A stretch of DNA of 64,000 bases, from positions 682,001 through 746,000 of the forward strand of contig NZ_JALMDK010000003.1 in the NCBI RefSeq assembly GCF_023094165.1, written 5' to 3'. The DNA comes from Crossiella sp. S99.2. Its GTDB lineage: Bacteria > Actinomycetota > Actinomycetes > Mycobacteriales > Pseudonocardiaceae. Under the pieces are notes generated by a model. That model worked only from the letters and a program-made list of their open reading frames with translations. It was not told where the DNA came from and did not search any database. Below are positions 19,917-29,092 of this stretch, one piece after another. The number at the start of each line of letters is the position of its first letter. Within the stretch, counting starts at the first letter, position 1. The position numbers and the translations under genes were made by a program.

Positions 19917-20441
19917 CGGCTCAACCGGGAACATGATCGGGCTGAGCAGGTACTGCGCGCGGTCCGCTGCCGGTTGGTTGGTCAGCCGGGGCAGCAGCAC
20001 CCGGCGCAATTCGCCGATCATCTCTTCCAGTTCCTCCCGGCTGAGCCACACCGCGTGTTGCCGGTAGCCGACCAGGTCCGCCGTCGGGTTGCTGTTCTCC
20101 CGGTCCAGGTAGGCGTTGAACTCGGCGACCAAAACAGCCATCGCCGTGGCGAACACGCGGCGGTGGTCCTCGGAGGTGGCTGCCGCCACTGCTTCGGCGT
20201 CGACGGCGGCGCGGTCGTGGCGGAGGCGGTAGCGGCGTTCGACCGCGCCGCGGACCCGGCGTTCCTCGGCCACCTCCAGGATTCCCGCGGTCGCGAGCAG
20301 GTCGACGTGGCGGTAGACCATGGCTTTCGAGGTGTCCGGGAGGCGGGCGCACAGCTGGGCGGTGGTGAGTTCCCGGCCGCCGCTCATGGCGTGCACGATC
20401 CGCAGGCGTACCGGGTGGGCCAGCAGTTCCAGGGTGTCCAC
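19908..20441 (-). CDS. Winged-helix (ArsR-like) transcriptional regulator
   Basis: A 177-residue regulator starting at GTG 20441. Residues about 4-65 are an ArsR/HTH_20 winged helix (ELLAHPVRLRIVHAMSGGREL, then PDTSKAMVYRHVDLLATAGIL). The C-terminal half is helical and may bind a ligand or form the dimer. There are no obvious metal-binding cysteines. It diverges from the alpha/beta hydrolase gene across 65 bases; a GAGA-N4-TCTC imperfect palindrome (about 20442-20455) there may be its operator. Control of the hydrolase gene is a reasonable inference. Confidence 0.85.
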   Translation of the reverse strand: MDTLELLAHPVRLRIVHAMSGGRELTTAQLCARLPDTSKAMVYRHVDLLATAGILEVAEERRVRGAVERRYRLRHDRAAVDAEAVAAATSEDHRRVFATAMAVLVAEFNAYLDRENSNPTADLVGYRQHAVWLSREELEEMIGELRRVLLPRLTNQPAADRAQYLLSPIMFPVEPSG

Positions 20442-20506
20442 CCGAGAACGATCTCATGTCGTGCTACCGTTCGCAAAGGATGAGAACGGTTGACGAGGGG
20501 ATGACC

Positions 20507-21787
20507 ATGGGCGCGGATCCGGTGGTGCTGGCGACAACGGTGGTGGCGATGGCGCGGGAGGGGCGGTTCGCGGAGGTCGAGGAGTTGTTCTCGCCGCGGT
20601 TGCGCGCGGCCGCACCGTCACCGGCGTTGCGGGTGGGGTGGGAGGGGCAGCTCGCCAAGGTCGGGGCGATCGTCTCGGTCGGGGACCCGGTGTGCGAGCC
20701 CGCGGGGGCCGGGCTGGTGCGGGCGAGTGTCCCGGTGACCTGTGCGCGCGGTGGGCTCACCGTGGTGTTGTCGGTGGACGACGACGGCAGCTTGCACGAT
20801 CTGGTGCTCCGGCCACCGGCCGCGGCGTGGGCGCCACCGCGTTATGCCACGCCGCGGAAGTTCACTGAGCAGGAGATCACGGTCGGCTCCGGGCCGCTGG
20901 CGGTGCCCGGCACGCTGACCCTGCCGCGCGGGTCCGGTCCGCATCCGGCGGTGGTGATGCTCACCGCGGGGCCGTTCGACCGGGACCTGACCACCGGGCC
21001 GAACAAGCCGTTCAAGGACCTGGCCTGGGGACTGGCCAGTCGCGGGGTGGCCGTGCTCCGCTTCGACAAGGTCACCTACGTGCACGGACAGGCCGCGCTG
21101 GCACCCGGCTTCACCATGGTCGAGGAGTACGTGCCGCACGCGGTGGCGGCGGTTCGGCTGCTCCAGCAACAGCCGGGGGTGGATCCGGCGCGGGTGTTTG
21201 TGCTGGGGCACAGCGGGGGCGGCAAGGCGGCGCCGCGGGTCGCGGCGGCCGAGGGCTCGGTGGCCGGGCTGGTGATCCTGGCCGGGGACACGGTGCCGTT
21301 GCCGCGGGCGGTCGTCCGGGTCGCGCGCTACCTGGCCGAGTTGGATCCCGGGCCCGGCTCGGCGGCCATGCTGGCGTCCTTGACCCGGCAGGCCGCGCTC
21401 ATCGACGACCCCGACCTGTCACCGGCCACCCCCGCCGCCGATCTGCCGCTCGGCTGGCCTGCCTCCTACTGGCTGGACCTGCGTGCCTACGACCCGGTCG
21501 GCACCGCGGCCGCCCTGGACAAGCCGATGCTCATCCTGCAGGGCGGCCGCGACTACCAGGTGACCGAGGCCGAGGATCTCGCCGGTTGGCGGGCGGGGCT
21601 GGCGCACCGGGCGGACGTGGTCATCCGGGTGCACGAGGCGGACGACCACCTGTTCTTCGCCGGGTCCGGGCCGTCCACCCCGGCGGACTACGAATCACCC
21701 CGGCACGTTGATCCGGCGGTGGTCGCCGACATCGCCGACTGGCTGCTCCCCCGCCGGGGTTTGTTCGCCCGGCTCGTCGCCCGCTGA
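20507..21787 (+). CDS. Alpha/beta hydrolase with N-terminal DUF3887-like domain
   Basis: A 426-residue soluble hydrolase. Residues about 1-100 form an NTF2-like DUF3887-type domain (VVAMAREGRFAEVEELFSPR). Residues 120-420 form an alpha/beta hydrolase: nucleophile S236 in VLGHSGGGKAAP, acid Asp in ILQGGRDYQVT, base His in EADDHLFF. The family contains esterases and dienelactone hydrolase-like enzymes; the substrate is unknown. I chose the ATG at 20507 because GAGGGG lies 6 bases before it; the ATG at 20501 touches that site and one at 20480 is a weaker alternative. It diverges from the winged-helix regulator. Confidence 0.85.
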   Translation: MGADPVVLATTVVAMAREGRFAEVEELFSPRLRAAAPSPALRVGWEGQLAKVGAIVSVGDPVCEPAGAGLVRASVPVTCARGGLTVVLSVDDDGSLHDLVLRPPAAAWAPPRYATPRKFTEQEITVGSGPLAVPGTLTLPRGSGPHPAVVMLTAGPFDRDLTTGPNKPFKDLAWGLASRGVAVLRFDKVTYVHGQAALAPGFTMVEEYVPHAVAAVRLLQQQPGVDPARVFVLGHSGGGKAAPRVAAAEGSVAGLVILAGDTVPLPRAVVRVARYLAELDPGPGSAAMLASLTRQAALIDDPDLSPATPAADLPLGWPASYWLDLRAYDPVGTAAALDKPMLILQGGRDYQVTEAEDLAGWRAGLAHRADVVIRVHEADDHLFFAGSGPSTPADYESPRHVDPAVVADIADWLLPRRGLFARLVAR

Positions 21788-21799
21788 GGGCGCACCGGC

Positions 21800-24577
21800 T
21801 CACAACGCGGCCAGCACCTCCGCCAATGCCACCGCCGTGTCCGGGTGGCGGCTGATCAACTCCGCGCCCGCCGGGGCTGAACCCGTTGCCGCCCAAGGGT
21901 CCGTGCAGCCCAGCAGACTCGCCACCACGTCGCAGGCAGCGGGATGCGCCGCCAGCAACGTGCTGCCCTGACCACTCGCCGACCGCCGCACCGGTACCGG
22001 TTCCGGCTGGGCGCGCCAGGGCGGCACCCACTCGTCCAGTGCCGCCAGCCTGCCGGGGAAAACCCGGCCCGCTTCCCGGCTCAGCACCGGCACCAGTTGG
22101 CTGCCGCGGGCGCGCAGGGTGGTGATCAGGGTGGGCAGCCAGGGCAGCAGCAGGTGGTCGGGCAGGCGGGCGAAGGCGTTGGAGATGGCCTCCACCACGA
22201 AGTCGGCCAGGCCGGGGGCCGGTTCCAGGGCGTGTACGAAGCCGCTGAGGTAGCGGGGGTAGGCGGGCAGCACCAGGGGGTTGGCCAGCAGGTCGTCGCA
22301 GCGGGTGCGCAGCTCGGCGCGGGACAGGGTGCCGAGCTGGACCTGGGCGGCCCACAGCAGGGCGACCTTGGCCGGGTCCCGCGGGTGGGACTGGGCGATG
22401 GCGAGTTCGAGCTGGGTGCGGTCGCAGCCCAGGGACAGGGCCAGGGTTTCCATGCTGAACAGGAAGCCGAGCATGGCCGCGACCTGGTCCACGCCCGCGT
22501 CCTCATCGGTGAAGGCGGTCGGCAGCAGGGTGCAGTAGTGGGCGTAGCCGGTCTTGACGAAGGACTCGATCCAGGCCGGCAGGGCCGGTTGGCTGGTGCG
22601 GTAGTAGGAGAGCAGGCGGCGGACCCGGCGCAGGACGTCGGGGGCACCGTCCACGGTGCGTTCGGTGGCCAGCACCTCCAGCGCGCGGGTGCCGAGTTCG
22701 CCTGCCAGGCGGTGGCTGCGCAGGTACAGCGTGGCGTCCTCGACGGCTTCGAGGACGTCGGCCGCGGTGGCCCGAGGGTGGTAGGCGTTGCGGCGCAGGC
22801 GTTGTTCCAGGACCTGTTCCAGGCTGACGCCCTCGTAGCCGAGTTCGATCAGCGCCCGCTGGTGGGTGCCAAGGGCCAGGTCCCAGGACTCCTGGATCGG
22901 GCGTTCGCCGAGGCTGCGCTGACCCATGATCGGGCGGGCCGCGCCGTGCGGCATCAGGTAGCGCAGCATCCACAGCACATCCGAACACCGCTCCAGCTCG
23001 GGCTGACCGGCGATGTCGAGCAGGGCTCGTTGCACACCACGCTGCTGGAGCTTGAGGTTGAGCGGCGCGAGGCGGTCGTGCACGTCGCGGGCCAGTGGCG
23101 GCAGCGCGTCATAGCCGACCTGGCCGATCCGGTCGCCGCCCATCATGATCTCCACGATGCGGCGCACATCGCGCCTGCCCGGCACCACGTCCTTCTCGAT
23201 GCAGGTGACCGCCGCGTCCTGGAAGTCATACGGTGTCGGCTTGGCCCGATCACGCATCCCGGCCAGCAGGATCGAGGTCTCGTACACCGAGATCGCGTCC
23301 GCGGTGGAGGCCAGGTAGCCGTTGCGGCGGGCCGCGCGGACGATCTCCACCGACCAGCCCAGCAACTCGGCCTGGTCCACCTCGTCGAGCACGGCAGGCC
23401 GTCGCAGGAAGCCGGTGAGCTGGTCGGCGGTGTCGACGGCGGGCACCGGGTTTGGCAGGGTGGCGGGCTTCTTCCGTTTGCTGCCACCGACCTGGCCGTC
23501 GAGCTGGAACGGGGGCACCTTGGTGCGCTTGACGTTCTTGGCCCATTCGGTGGCCGCGATCGACACCGAACCCGCGGCCAGACCGAACTGCGCCTCGATC
23601 GCGGCGTGGCTGGACGGGATCAGCCCGTACTGCCAGGTGCTCGCGCTCGGCGGGCTGATCACGAACTCATCCGTGCCCTCGATGCCGAACTCCGCGACCC
23701 GGCTGGCCGCGTGGAAGGCGCCGCAGACGTAGAGGCAGTCGGCGGGATCCGTACCGGTGGCGGCCAAGTGCTCCCGCATCCGGGTCCACATGTAGCGCTC
23801 GCGGTCCTCATCCACCCGCACCCGGTGCGGATCACCGGGTGCCAGCCGCCGGAACAGGCTGCCGATCAACAGCATCACCTGCCGGTAGGTGTCGTGATCG
23901 CTGTCGCCCAGCGGCAGTTCCACGTACTGGTGCCACCACTCCGACCAGTGCCGCACCCGCCCGTGCCGCAGCAGGTGCTCCTCCAGTTCGCCGAAGCGCG
24001 GTCGCAGGTCGCCGATCTCCACGCCGATCGCGTCGCCGTGCAGCGCGGCTTCCTCCTCCGCAGGCGGCGCGTCCGGGTCGAGGGCGGGTGTTTCCCTTTC
24101 CTCCCACTGGAAGACGTGGTCGGCGGAGCGGTCGACCAGGACCAGTTCCACGCCTGGGGTGTCCAGGGCGTAGGCGATGGCCTGGTACTCCGCGGATGCC
24201 TCGGTGATCGGCGCGACCACTGACAGCGGCGCCCACTCGGCCGGGAAGCCGTCGACCTCGGTGGCGAATGCCTGCACCGCCACCGGCAGCCGGCAGTTGC
24301 GCAGTTCGGTCAGCAGCGGGGCCAGGTCCTCGCACAGCTCCAGGTAGACCACCTTGGGCTGTTTCTCGCGCAGCCGCCGGGCCATCGCCACGGCCGAGGC
24401 CGGGGAGTGGTGGCAGACCGGGAAGATCTCCAGCGGCTCGCGCACCGCGCGGTCCACATCGTCCACGATGCCGAGCAGGATCCCTTCCAGCGCACCGGGT
24501 CCGTCGGCGAACTCGGCCGCGGCACCGCTGAGCTGGCCGCGCAGCGCGGCGAACGCGCCGCCCTCCGCCGCGCTCAC
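21800..24577 (-). CDS. DUF5682 family protein of a MoxR-VWA operon
   Basis: A 925-residue soluble protein, last gene of the operon. It starts at a GTG whose GTGA overlaps the ATPase stop. The family block IFPVCHHSPASAVAMARRL (about residues 51-69) with its Cys-His-His pair and the following KVVYLELCEDLAPLL are the most conserved-looking parts. The rest is largely helical and repeat-like. I recall that such proteins are encoded beside MoxR AAA+ and VWA genes in many bacteria, and that E. coli YehM is the likely counterpart. Function is unknown; it may be the client or effector acted on by the AAA+/VWA pair. Confidence 0.88.
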   Translation of the reverse strand: MSAAEGGAFAALRGQLSGAAAEFADGPGALEGILLGIVDDVDRAVREPLEIFPVCHHSPASAVAMARRLREKQPKVVYLELCEDLAPLLTELRNCRLPVAVQAFATEVDGFPAEWAPLSVVAPITEASAEYQAIAYALDTPGVELVLVDRSADHVFQWEERETPALDPDAPPAEEEAALHGDAIGVEIGDLRPRFGELEEHLLRHGRVRHWSEWWHQYVELPLGDSDHDTYRQVMLLIGSLFRRLAPGDPHRVRVDEDRERYMWTRMREHLAATGTDPADCLYVCGAFHAASRVAEFGIEGTDEFVISPPSASTWQYGLIPSSHAAIEAQFGLAAGSVSIAATEWAKNVKRTKVPPFQLDGQVGGSKRKKPATLPNPVPAVDTADQLTGFLRRPAVLDEVDQAELLGWSVEIVRAARRNGYLASTADAISVYETSILLAGMRDRAKPTPYDFQDAAVTCIEKDVVPGRRDVRRIVEIMMGGDRIGQVGYDALPPLARDVHDRLAPLNLKLQQRGVQRALLDIAGQPELERCSDVLWMLRYLMPHGAARPIMGQRSLGERPIQESWDLALGTHQRALIELGYEGVSLEQVLEQRLRRNAYHPRATAADVLEAVEDATLYLRSHRLAGELGTRALEVLATERTVDGAPDVLRRVRRLLSYYRTSQPALPAWIESFVKTGYAHYCTLLPTAFTDEDAGVDQVAAMLGFLFSMETLALSLGCDRTQLELAIAQSHPRDPAKVALLWAAQVQLGTLSRAELRTRCDDLLANPLVLPAYPRYLSGFVHALEPAPGLADFVVEAISNAFARLPDHLLLPWLPTLITTLRARGSQLVPVLSREAGRVFPGRLAALDEWVPPWRAQPEPVPVRRSASGQGSTLLAAHPAACDVVASLLGCTDPWAATGSAPAGAELISRHPDTAVALAEVLAAL

Positions 24578-25686
24578 GCGAGGCTGGCGATCGCGTCCCG
24601 ACCGCCCTCCAGGAACTCCGGCCAGTCCCCGCCCTCGTCCTTGCTGCGCGGTTCGACCACGCCGTGCAGGTACTTGTTGAGGATGGCCAGATCCTCCGGT
24701 TCCCGCCGGGCCAGCGAGCCGACCAGCGAGGAGGCCAGGGTGCGGGCGGTCAGCGCCTGCTGGCCGAAGAAGTTGCTGTGCAGGATGGCGTCCTCCAGCA
24801 CGCCGATCTGCTCCGCGGTGGACAGCGCGGACTCCAGCTTCTCGTCGTCACTGCCCGCCGCGGCAGCCGAGGCCCGCAGGTCGGCGAAACTGCGCAGCAG
24901 CACATCCAGCAGGGTGGGCGGCACGTCCAGCTCGATCTGGTGCCGCCGCAACAGTTCCTCGGTGCGGAAGCGGACGATCTCGGTCTCGCTCTTCTTGTTG
25001 GTCACCACCGGGATGCGCACGAAGTTGAACCGGCGCTTGAGCGCGGAGGACAGGTCGTTGACGCCGCGGTCCCGGCTGTTGGCGGTGGCGATGATGGAGA
25101 AACCGGGCTTGGCGAAGACAATACTGTCGCTGTCCAGTTCGGGCACGGAGATGTACTTCTCGGACAGGATGGAGATCAGCGCGTCCTGCACATCGCTGGT
25201 GGAGCGGGTCAGTTCCTCGAACCGGCCCAGCTGACCGGTCTCCATCGCGGTCATGATCGGCGAGGGGATCATCGAGGCCCTGGACTGGCCCTTGGCGATG
25301 ACCATGGAGACGTTCCAGGAGTACTTGATGTGGTCCTCGGTGGTCCCGGCGGTGCCCTGCACGACCAGGGTGGAGTTGCGGGAGATGGCCGCGGCGAGCA
25401 GTTCGGCCAGCCAGCTCTTGCCGGTGCCGGGGTCGCCGATGAGCAGCAGACCGCGGTCGGAGGCCAGCGTGACAATGGCCCGCTCGACGATGCCGCGGTC
25501 GCCGAACCACTTCTGCGCCACCGGGCGGTCCAGGCCGTCGGCGCGTTCGGCGCCCAGCACGAACAAGCGCACCATCTTCGGGGACAGCCGCCAGGAGAAC
25601 GGCTTGGGGCTGTCGTCGATGGACTCCAGCCAGTCCAGCTCCTCCGCGTACTTGAGTTCGGCCGGTGCGCGCAACAGGTCGGACAT
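24574..25686 (-). CDS. MoxR-type AAA+ ATPase
   Basis: A 370-residue AAA+ ATPase of the MoxR/YehL kind, thought to remodel partner proteins together with VWA proteins. Walker A is GDPGTGKS (84-91). Sensor 1 is ATAN (N203). The arginine-finger region is SALKRRF (to about residue 220). The Walker B acids probably lie in LGRFEELTR near residue 157. The ATG at 25686 follows AAAGG; upstream sequence in the same frame is antisense-like shadow of the VWA gene. It lies 11 bases after the VWA stop and overlaps the DUF5682 start. The length is near that of E. coli YehL as I recall it. Confidence 0.92.
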   Translation of the reverse strand: MSDLLRAPAELKYAEELDWLESIDDSPKPFSWRLSPKMVRLFVLGAERADGLDRPVAQKWFGDRGIVERAIVTLASDRGLLLIGDPGTGKSWLAELLAAAISRNSTLVVQGTAGTTEDHIKYSWNVSMVIAKGQSRASMIPSPIMTAMETGQLGRFEELTRSTSDVQDALISILSEKYISVPELDSDSIVFAKPGFSIIATANSRDRGVNDLSSALKRRFNFVRIPVVTNKKSETEIVRFRTEELLRRHQIELDVPPTLLDVLLRSFADLRASAAAAGSDDEKLESALSTAEQIGVLEDAILHSNFFGQQALTARTLASSLVGSLARREPEDLAILNKYLHGVVEPRSKDEGGDWPEFLEGGRDAIASLA

Positions 25687-25697
25687 CGTGGTGCCTT

Positions 25698-27068
25698 TCA
25701 GGAAGTCAGGAAGGTCTTGAGTTCGTGCACGAGCTTCTTGATGTGGCCGGAGATCACCGGGGTGCCCAGGTCCTTGAACCGCTCCCGGAACCACGGGTTC
25801 ACGCTGCCGCGGCCGGAGCTGGTCACCGAGCCCACCGGGATGAATTTGGCCCCGGAGCGGTGGATGGCGGCCATGCTCTCGAAGAGCTGCTCGCCGTGCC
25901 ACTCGTAGAAGTCGGAGATCCACACCACCACGGTGTTGCGCGGTTCGGCGATCTTGGGCTGGGCCAGCGTCATGGCCACCGTGCCGTCGGTGCCGCCGCC
26001 GAGATTGGTGCGCAGCAACGTCTCGAACGGATCCGCCACCCACGGGGTGAGGTCCAGGGCCTGGGTGTCGTAGGCGATGAGGTGCACGTCCACCCTGGGC
26101 AGTCCGGCGAAGATCGAGGCCAGAATGGTGCAGTTGACCATCGAGTCGACCATGGAACCGGACTGGTCCACCACCGCGATCAGCCGCTGTGGCGTGGTTT
26201 TGCGCGCGGTGTGCCGGTAGTAGAGGCGGTCGACGTAGAGTCGCTCCTCCTCCGGACTCCAGTTGGTCAGGTTCTTCCAGATGGTGCGATCGAGGTCGAG
26301 GTTGCGGAAGACCCGCTTGGGCGGCACCGAGCGGTCCAGCGCGCCGACGGTGGCCTTCTGCACCTGGGTGCGCAGCACCTCGGCCACCTCGTCGACGAAC
26401 CGGCGGATCAGCGCCTTGGCGTTGGCCAGCGCCACTCCGGAGAGATTGTCCTTGTCCCGCAACAGTTGTTCGATCAGCGACATGCTCGGGGTGAGTCGCG
26501 CGGCCAGCACCGGATCGGCCAGCACCTCGCGCAGGTGCATGCGCTTGACCAGATCGCCTTCCAGCGCGCCGAGTTCCGGCCCGATCTCCGGCAACAGCGT
26601 GCTGAGGTCGGGGGTGGGCGCGCCACCGGTGCCGGTCGGGCTGACCCCGCGGCCCCCGGAACGGTTGCCGCGCAACTCCCCCGGCTTGCAGCCCAGCGCC
26701 CGTTCCAGCCAGCCGGCGTCGGCCTGCCAGCGGGAGAGTTGCCCGGCGCTGACCGTGCCGGTGCCGGTGTTGAACACGTTGAGCAGCACCTTGGACACCA
26801 GCGCCGCCCGCCGCACCTCGGCCGCGCCATCGCGTTCGTCCTGGGCCGCGGGCAGCATCAGACCGTCGAACTCCGCGGCCAGCTCCGGGTGCCGCTGCAC
26901 GATCGAGTCCACCGCGACCTGCGGGTCCAGCAGGGCAGGCGGCAGGCCGATGTCCTCGACCACGGCCAGGCTGGCCGATTCCAGACTCGCCTGCTCATCC
27001 TGGTCGAACAGCCGGGCGAGCAGCCGCCAGTACAGGACCTGGCGGCGGTTCTCGTGCGTCTGAGTCAT
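25698..27068 (-). CDS. VWA domain protein paired with MoxR ATPase
   Basis: A 456-residue protein. The C-terminal von Willebrand A domain (about 290-456) has a complete MIDAS metal site: D301-x-S303-x-S305 in VVDQSGSMVDS, T360 in LGGGTDG and D386 in WISDFYEW. The N-terminal 270 residues are helical with a Gly/Pro-rich linker near 130-155. Such VWA proteins act as adaptors for MoxR ATPases (compare ViaA-RavA, CbbO-CbbQ and YehP-YehL). Its ATGA start overlaps the stop of the upstream 457-residue gene, and the ATPase follows after 11 bases, which makes a direct complex likely. Confidence 0.92.
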   Translation of the reverse strand: MTQTHENRRQVLYWRLLARLFDQDEQASLESASLAVVEDIGLPPALLDPQVAVDSIVQRHPELAAEFDGLMLPAAQDERDGAAEVRRAALVSKVLLNVFNTGTGTVSAGQLSRWQADAGWLERALGCKPGELRGNRSGGRGVSPTGTGGAPTPDLSTLLPEIGPELGALEGDLVKRMHLREVLADPVLAARLTPSMSLIEQLLRDKDNLSGVALANAKALIRRFVDEVAEVLRTQVQKATVGALDRSVPPKRVFRNLDLDRTIWKNLTNWSPEEERLYVDRLYYRHTARKTTPQRLIAVVDQSGSMVDSMVNCTILASIFAGLPRVDVHLIAYDTQALDLTPWVADPFETLLRTNLGGGTDGTVAMTLAQPKIAEPRNTVVVWISDFYEWHGEQLFESMAAIHRSGAKFIPVGSVTSSGRGSVNPWFRERFKDLGTPVISGHIKKLVHELKTFLTS

Positions 27069-28438
27069 TTCCGCAACAGCCTTCCGGCGCGCTCCCGCAG
27101 CACCGCGGTGGCCTCGGTGGCGGCCTTCTCGGCCTTCACACCGGCCTTGTCCGTGGTACCCCCGGCCCACGCACCCGCATGCAGGGCAACGGTTTTCTTG
27201 CGCGCGGTGGTCTCCACGGCGAGCGGCTGAACGCTGAATTCCCCGGCGTCCCAGCGCAGCAGCCCGAGGCAGGCGGTGGAGGTCGCGACCGCAGCCGGGG
27301 TGAGCGGCCCGGCGGCCGGGACCCGGTCTGCGGCCACGCTCAGCCGCGCTCCGGCGACGACGAAGGTCACCGTGTCGTCCTCGCGTTCGACGGCGTAGCC
27401 CTCCAGGAACACCGGGACGGCCAGGCTGGCCGGATGCCGGTCCAGGGGTGCGGCGGGCGAGTTGATCGCGGTGGGCAGGGCCACCCGCGCGGTGACGAAG
27501 GCGTCGGCGGGTTCGCCGGTGCGGGCGTGCTCGTCCCGCCAGATGAGGTCGCCTTCGGCGGTGATCGGCATGGTGGTGAGGTCCATCGAACGGCCCTCGC
27601 CGAGTGCTGCCAGGAGGGACAGGTGCGGGCGGAGCAGCTGCCAGATCCCGGCGCCGATCACGGTGTCCGGCTTGGGCGTGGACACGCTGGCCCGCACCAG
27701 CCGGGCCGGTCCGCCGTCGGCGGGTTCGAGGATCGCGTGCACCTGGGCCTGCGCCGCGGTGGCGTGCTCGTGCAGGTCCACCCCGAGCGGCAGCAGTCGG
27801 CCAGTGACGGCGCCGATCTCCGGCGTGGCAACGGACAGCGTCAGCAGCATGGCCCGCGACCACAGATCGCCCCAGCGGCGGGCTGGCACGCGCTCCAGCG
27901 CCGAGCCGGGGCAGGACGCGCCGAGTTCGGCGGCGAATCCGTCCAGCAGCGCGGCCAGGCGACGCAGGGCGGGGTCCGGCAGCAGGGCCGAGATGACCGG
28001 CGCCGCACCGGAAATCAGATCCTGGTCGATCCCCCGCCAGCCGGCCCGCGCCAGATCGGACAGCCAGGATCGGGCCGCCAGCAATACATTCGGCACCGAG
28101 TCCACAGTGGACTGTTGTTCGAACTCCGCACCGCCGGTCCGTCCGGTGGCCTCGGCCACCCGGTCCAGCAACGCGTCGTGCACCGAGCCGGACAACGCGG
28201 TCCGCGCGGCAGCGAGAGCGAGGAAGTGCTCCTCCCCCGCCGCCCCGGCCACCGCCTTCTCCGCCGCCTCGGCCACCCGGCCCGCCAACGGCGATCCCGC
28301 CACGGCATCGGCGAGTTCGGCCAGGTCAGCGACCTGCGGCCGCAGCAACCCGGTGACCAGCGCCCGGTCCGCCGCATCGAGCGCGGCCAGTGCCTCGGCC
28401 AGCCCCGCGATCGGCTCCACCAGCAGATCGGCCCGCAT
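27065..28438 (-). CDS. Unassigned protein of the MoxR-VWA operon (457 residues)
   Basis: The ATG at 28438 overlaps the SWIM gene stop (ATGA), and its stop overlaps the VWA start, so it is tightly coupled to both. The first 230 residues are Ala/Leu-rich helices resembling a helical-repeat scaffold. The second half contains beta-rich segments (DLIWRDEHARTGEPADAFV, then AVPVFLEGYAVEREDDTVT). I see no catalytic motif, membrane segment or signal peptide. Some similar operons carry a DUF5691 protein in this position, but I cannot confirm that family from sequence. Function unknown. Confidence 0.82.
   Translation of the reverse strand: MRADLLVEPIAGLAEALAALDAADRALVTGLLRPQVADLAELADAVAGSPLAGRVAEAAEKAVAGAAGEEHFLALAAARTALSGSVHDALLDRVAEATGRTGGAEFEQQSTVDSVPNVLLAARSWLSDLARAGWRGIDQDLISGAAPVISALLPDPALRRLAALLDGFAAELGASCPGSALERVPARRWGDLWSRAMLLTLSVATPEIGAVTGRLLPLGVDLHEHATAAQAQVHAILEPADGGPARLVRASVSTPKPDTVIGAGIWQLLRPHLSLLAALGEGRSMDLTTMPITAEGDLIWRDEHARTGEPADAFVTARVALPTAINSPAAPLDRHPASLAVPVFLEGYAVEREDDTVTFVVAGARLSVAADRVPAAGPLTPAAVATSTACLGLLRWDAGEFSVQPLAVETTARKKTVALHAGAWAGGTTDKAGVKAEKAATEATAVLRERAGRLLRK
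28100..28112. repeat. GTCCACAGTGGAC palindrome, intragenic copy
   Basis: Exact copy inside the 457-residue unassigned gene; see the entry at 18284. Confidence 0.65.
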
Positions 28439-28941
28439 CACGGCACCGCCCGACTCGCCGGGAACCACTGCATCTCCGGCAACGGCGCGGTGGTCGGGGC
28501 CAGTTCCAGATAGGCCAGATGACGCAGGAACCGGCTGAACACCTGGGCCGCCGCGGCACTGTCCGCCTGTGCGGGGTGGGTGCCGCTCATGCCCCAGGCA
28601 ATGGCCTGGGCGTCGAGTTCCTCGCCCGCGACCTCCACCCGCAGATACCTCGCCACCCGCACCGCGCCGTACTGCAGCACCGACTCGGTGATCAGCGCCT
28701 GGATGTGGTTGCAGAACATCCCGCGGGCACCGCCACACGGCCGGTTGTTGTTGGTGCTACAGGAAAACGCGTACGTCCCCACCGCCACCGAGGACACGTA
28801 GACCCGGCCGATGTCCGACCCACTGGACACCACCCCCTGCAACCGCCCGTCGGCCAGCTCGACGAACGGCACCTTGGCGAGCTTGCGCGGCCGCGCGGGC
28901 GGTAACACCCGGGCAGTGCTCGCCCTCTCCCAGTCTGACAA
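28438..28941 (-). CDS. SWIM-like zinc-finger protein, first gene of the MoxR-VWA operon
   Basis: I place the start at TTG 28941, which has GGGAG 8 bases upstream; the frame upstream runs into repeat DNA and is not protein-like. That gives 167 residues. The core at residues 58-80 has C61, C69, C77 and H79 and ends in FCNHIQALI, the CxH half of a SWIM finger. The first half is not the canonical CxC, so the motif is divergent. SWIM domains bind DNA or protein, and E. coli YehQ in the matching operon is a SWIM protein. It is much shorter than most SWIM proteins and may be a minimal adaptor. Confidence 0.72.
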   Translation of the reverse strand: MSDWERASTARVLPPARPRKLAKVPFVELADGRLQGVVSSGSDIGRVYVSSVAVGTYAFSCSTNNNRPCGGARGMFCNHIQALITESVLQYGAVRVARYLRVEVAGEELDAQAIAWGMSGTHPAQADSAAAAQVFSRFLRHLAYLELAPTTAPLPEMQWFPASRAVP

Positions 28942-29092
28942 CGCACCATCTCCCTGCGAGGACCCGTCTCCACACCCTGTGGCGGGGACAACGCAGAACG
29001 TAGCGGCGACCACCGACAATCCCGATCTTGCCTGGCAGCGCCGCCGCGGACGGCTCCTGCGCGAACCCTCCGGCGTGTTGGCCGTTCCGGAC

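Noticed and set aside
25687..27863. Long upstream extensions of the AAA+, VWA and 457-residue frames
   Set aside because: They overlap the upstream genes for hundreds of bases and are not protein-like. The ATG starts with ATGA overlaps or ribosome sites are much better.
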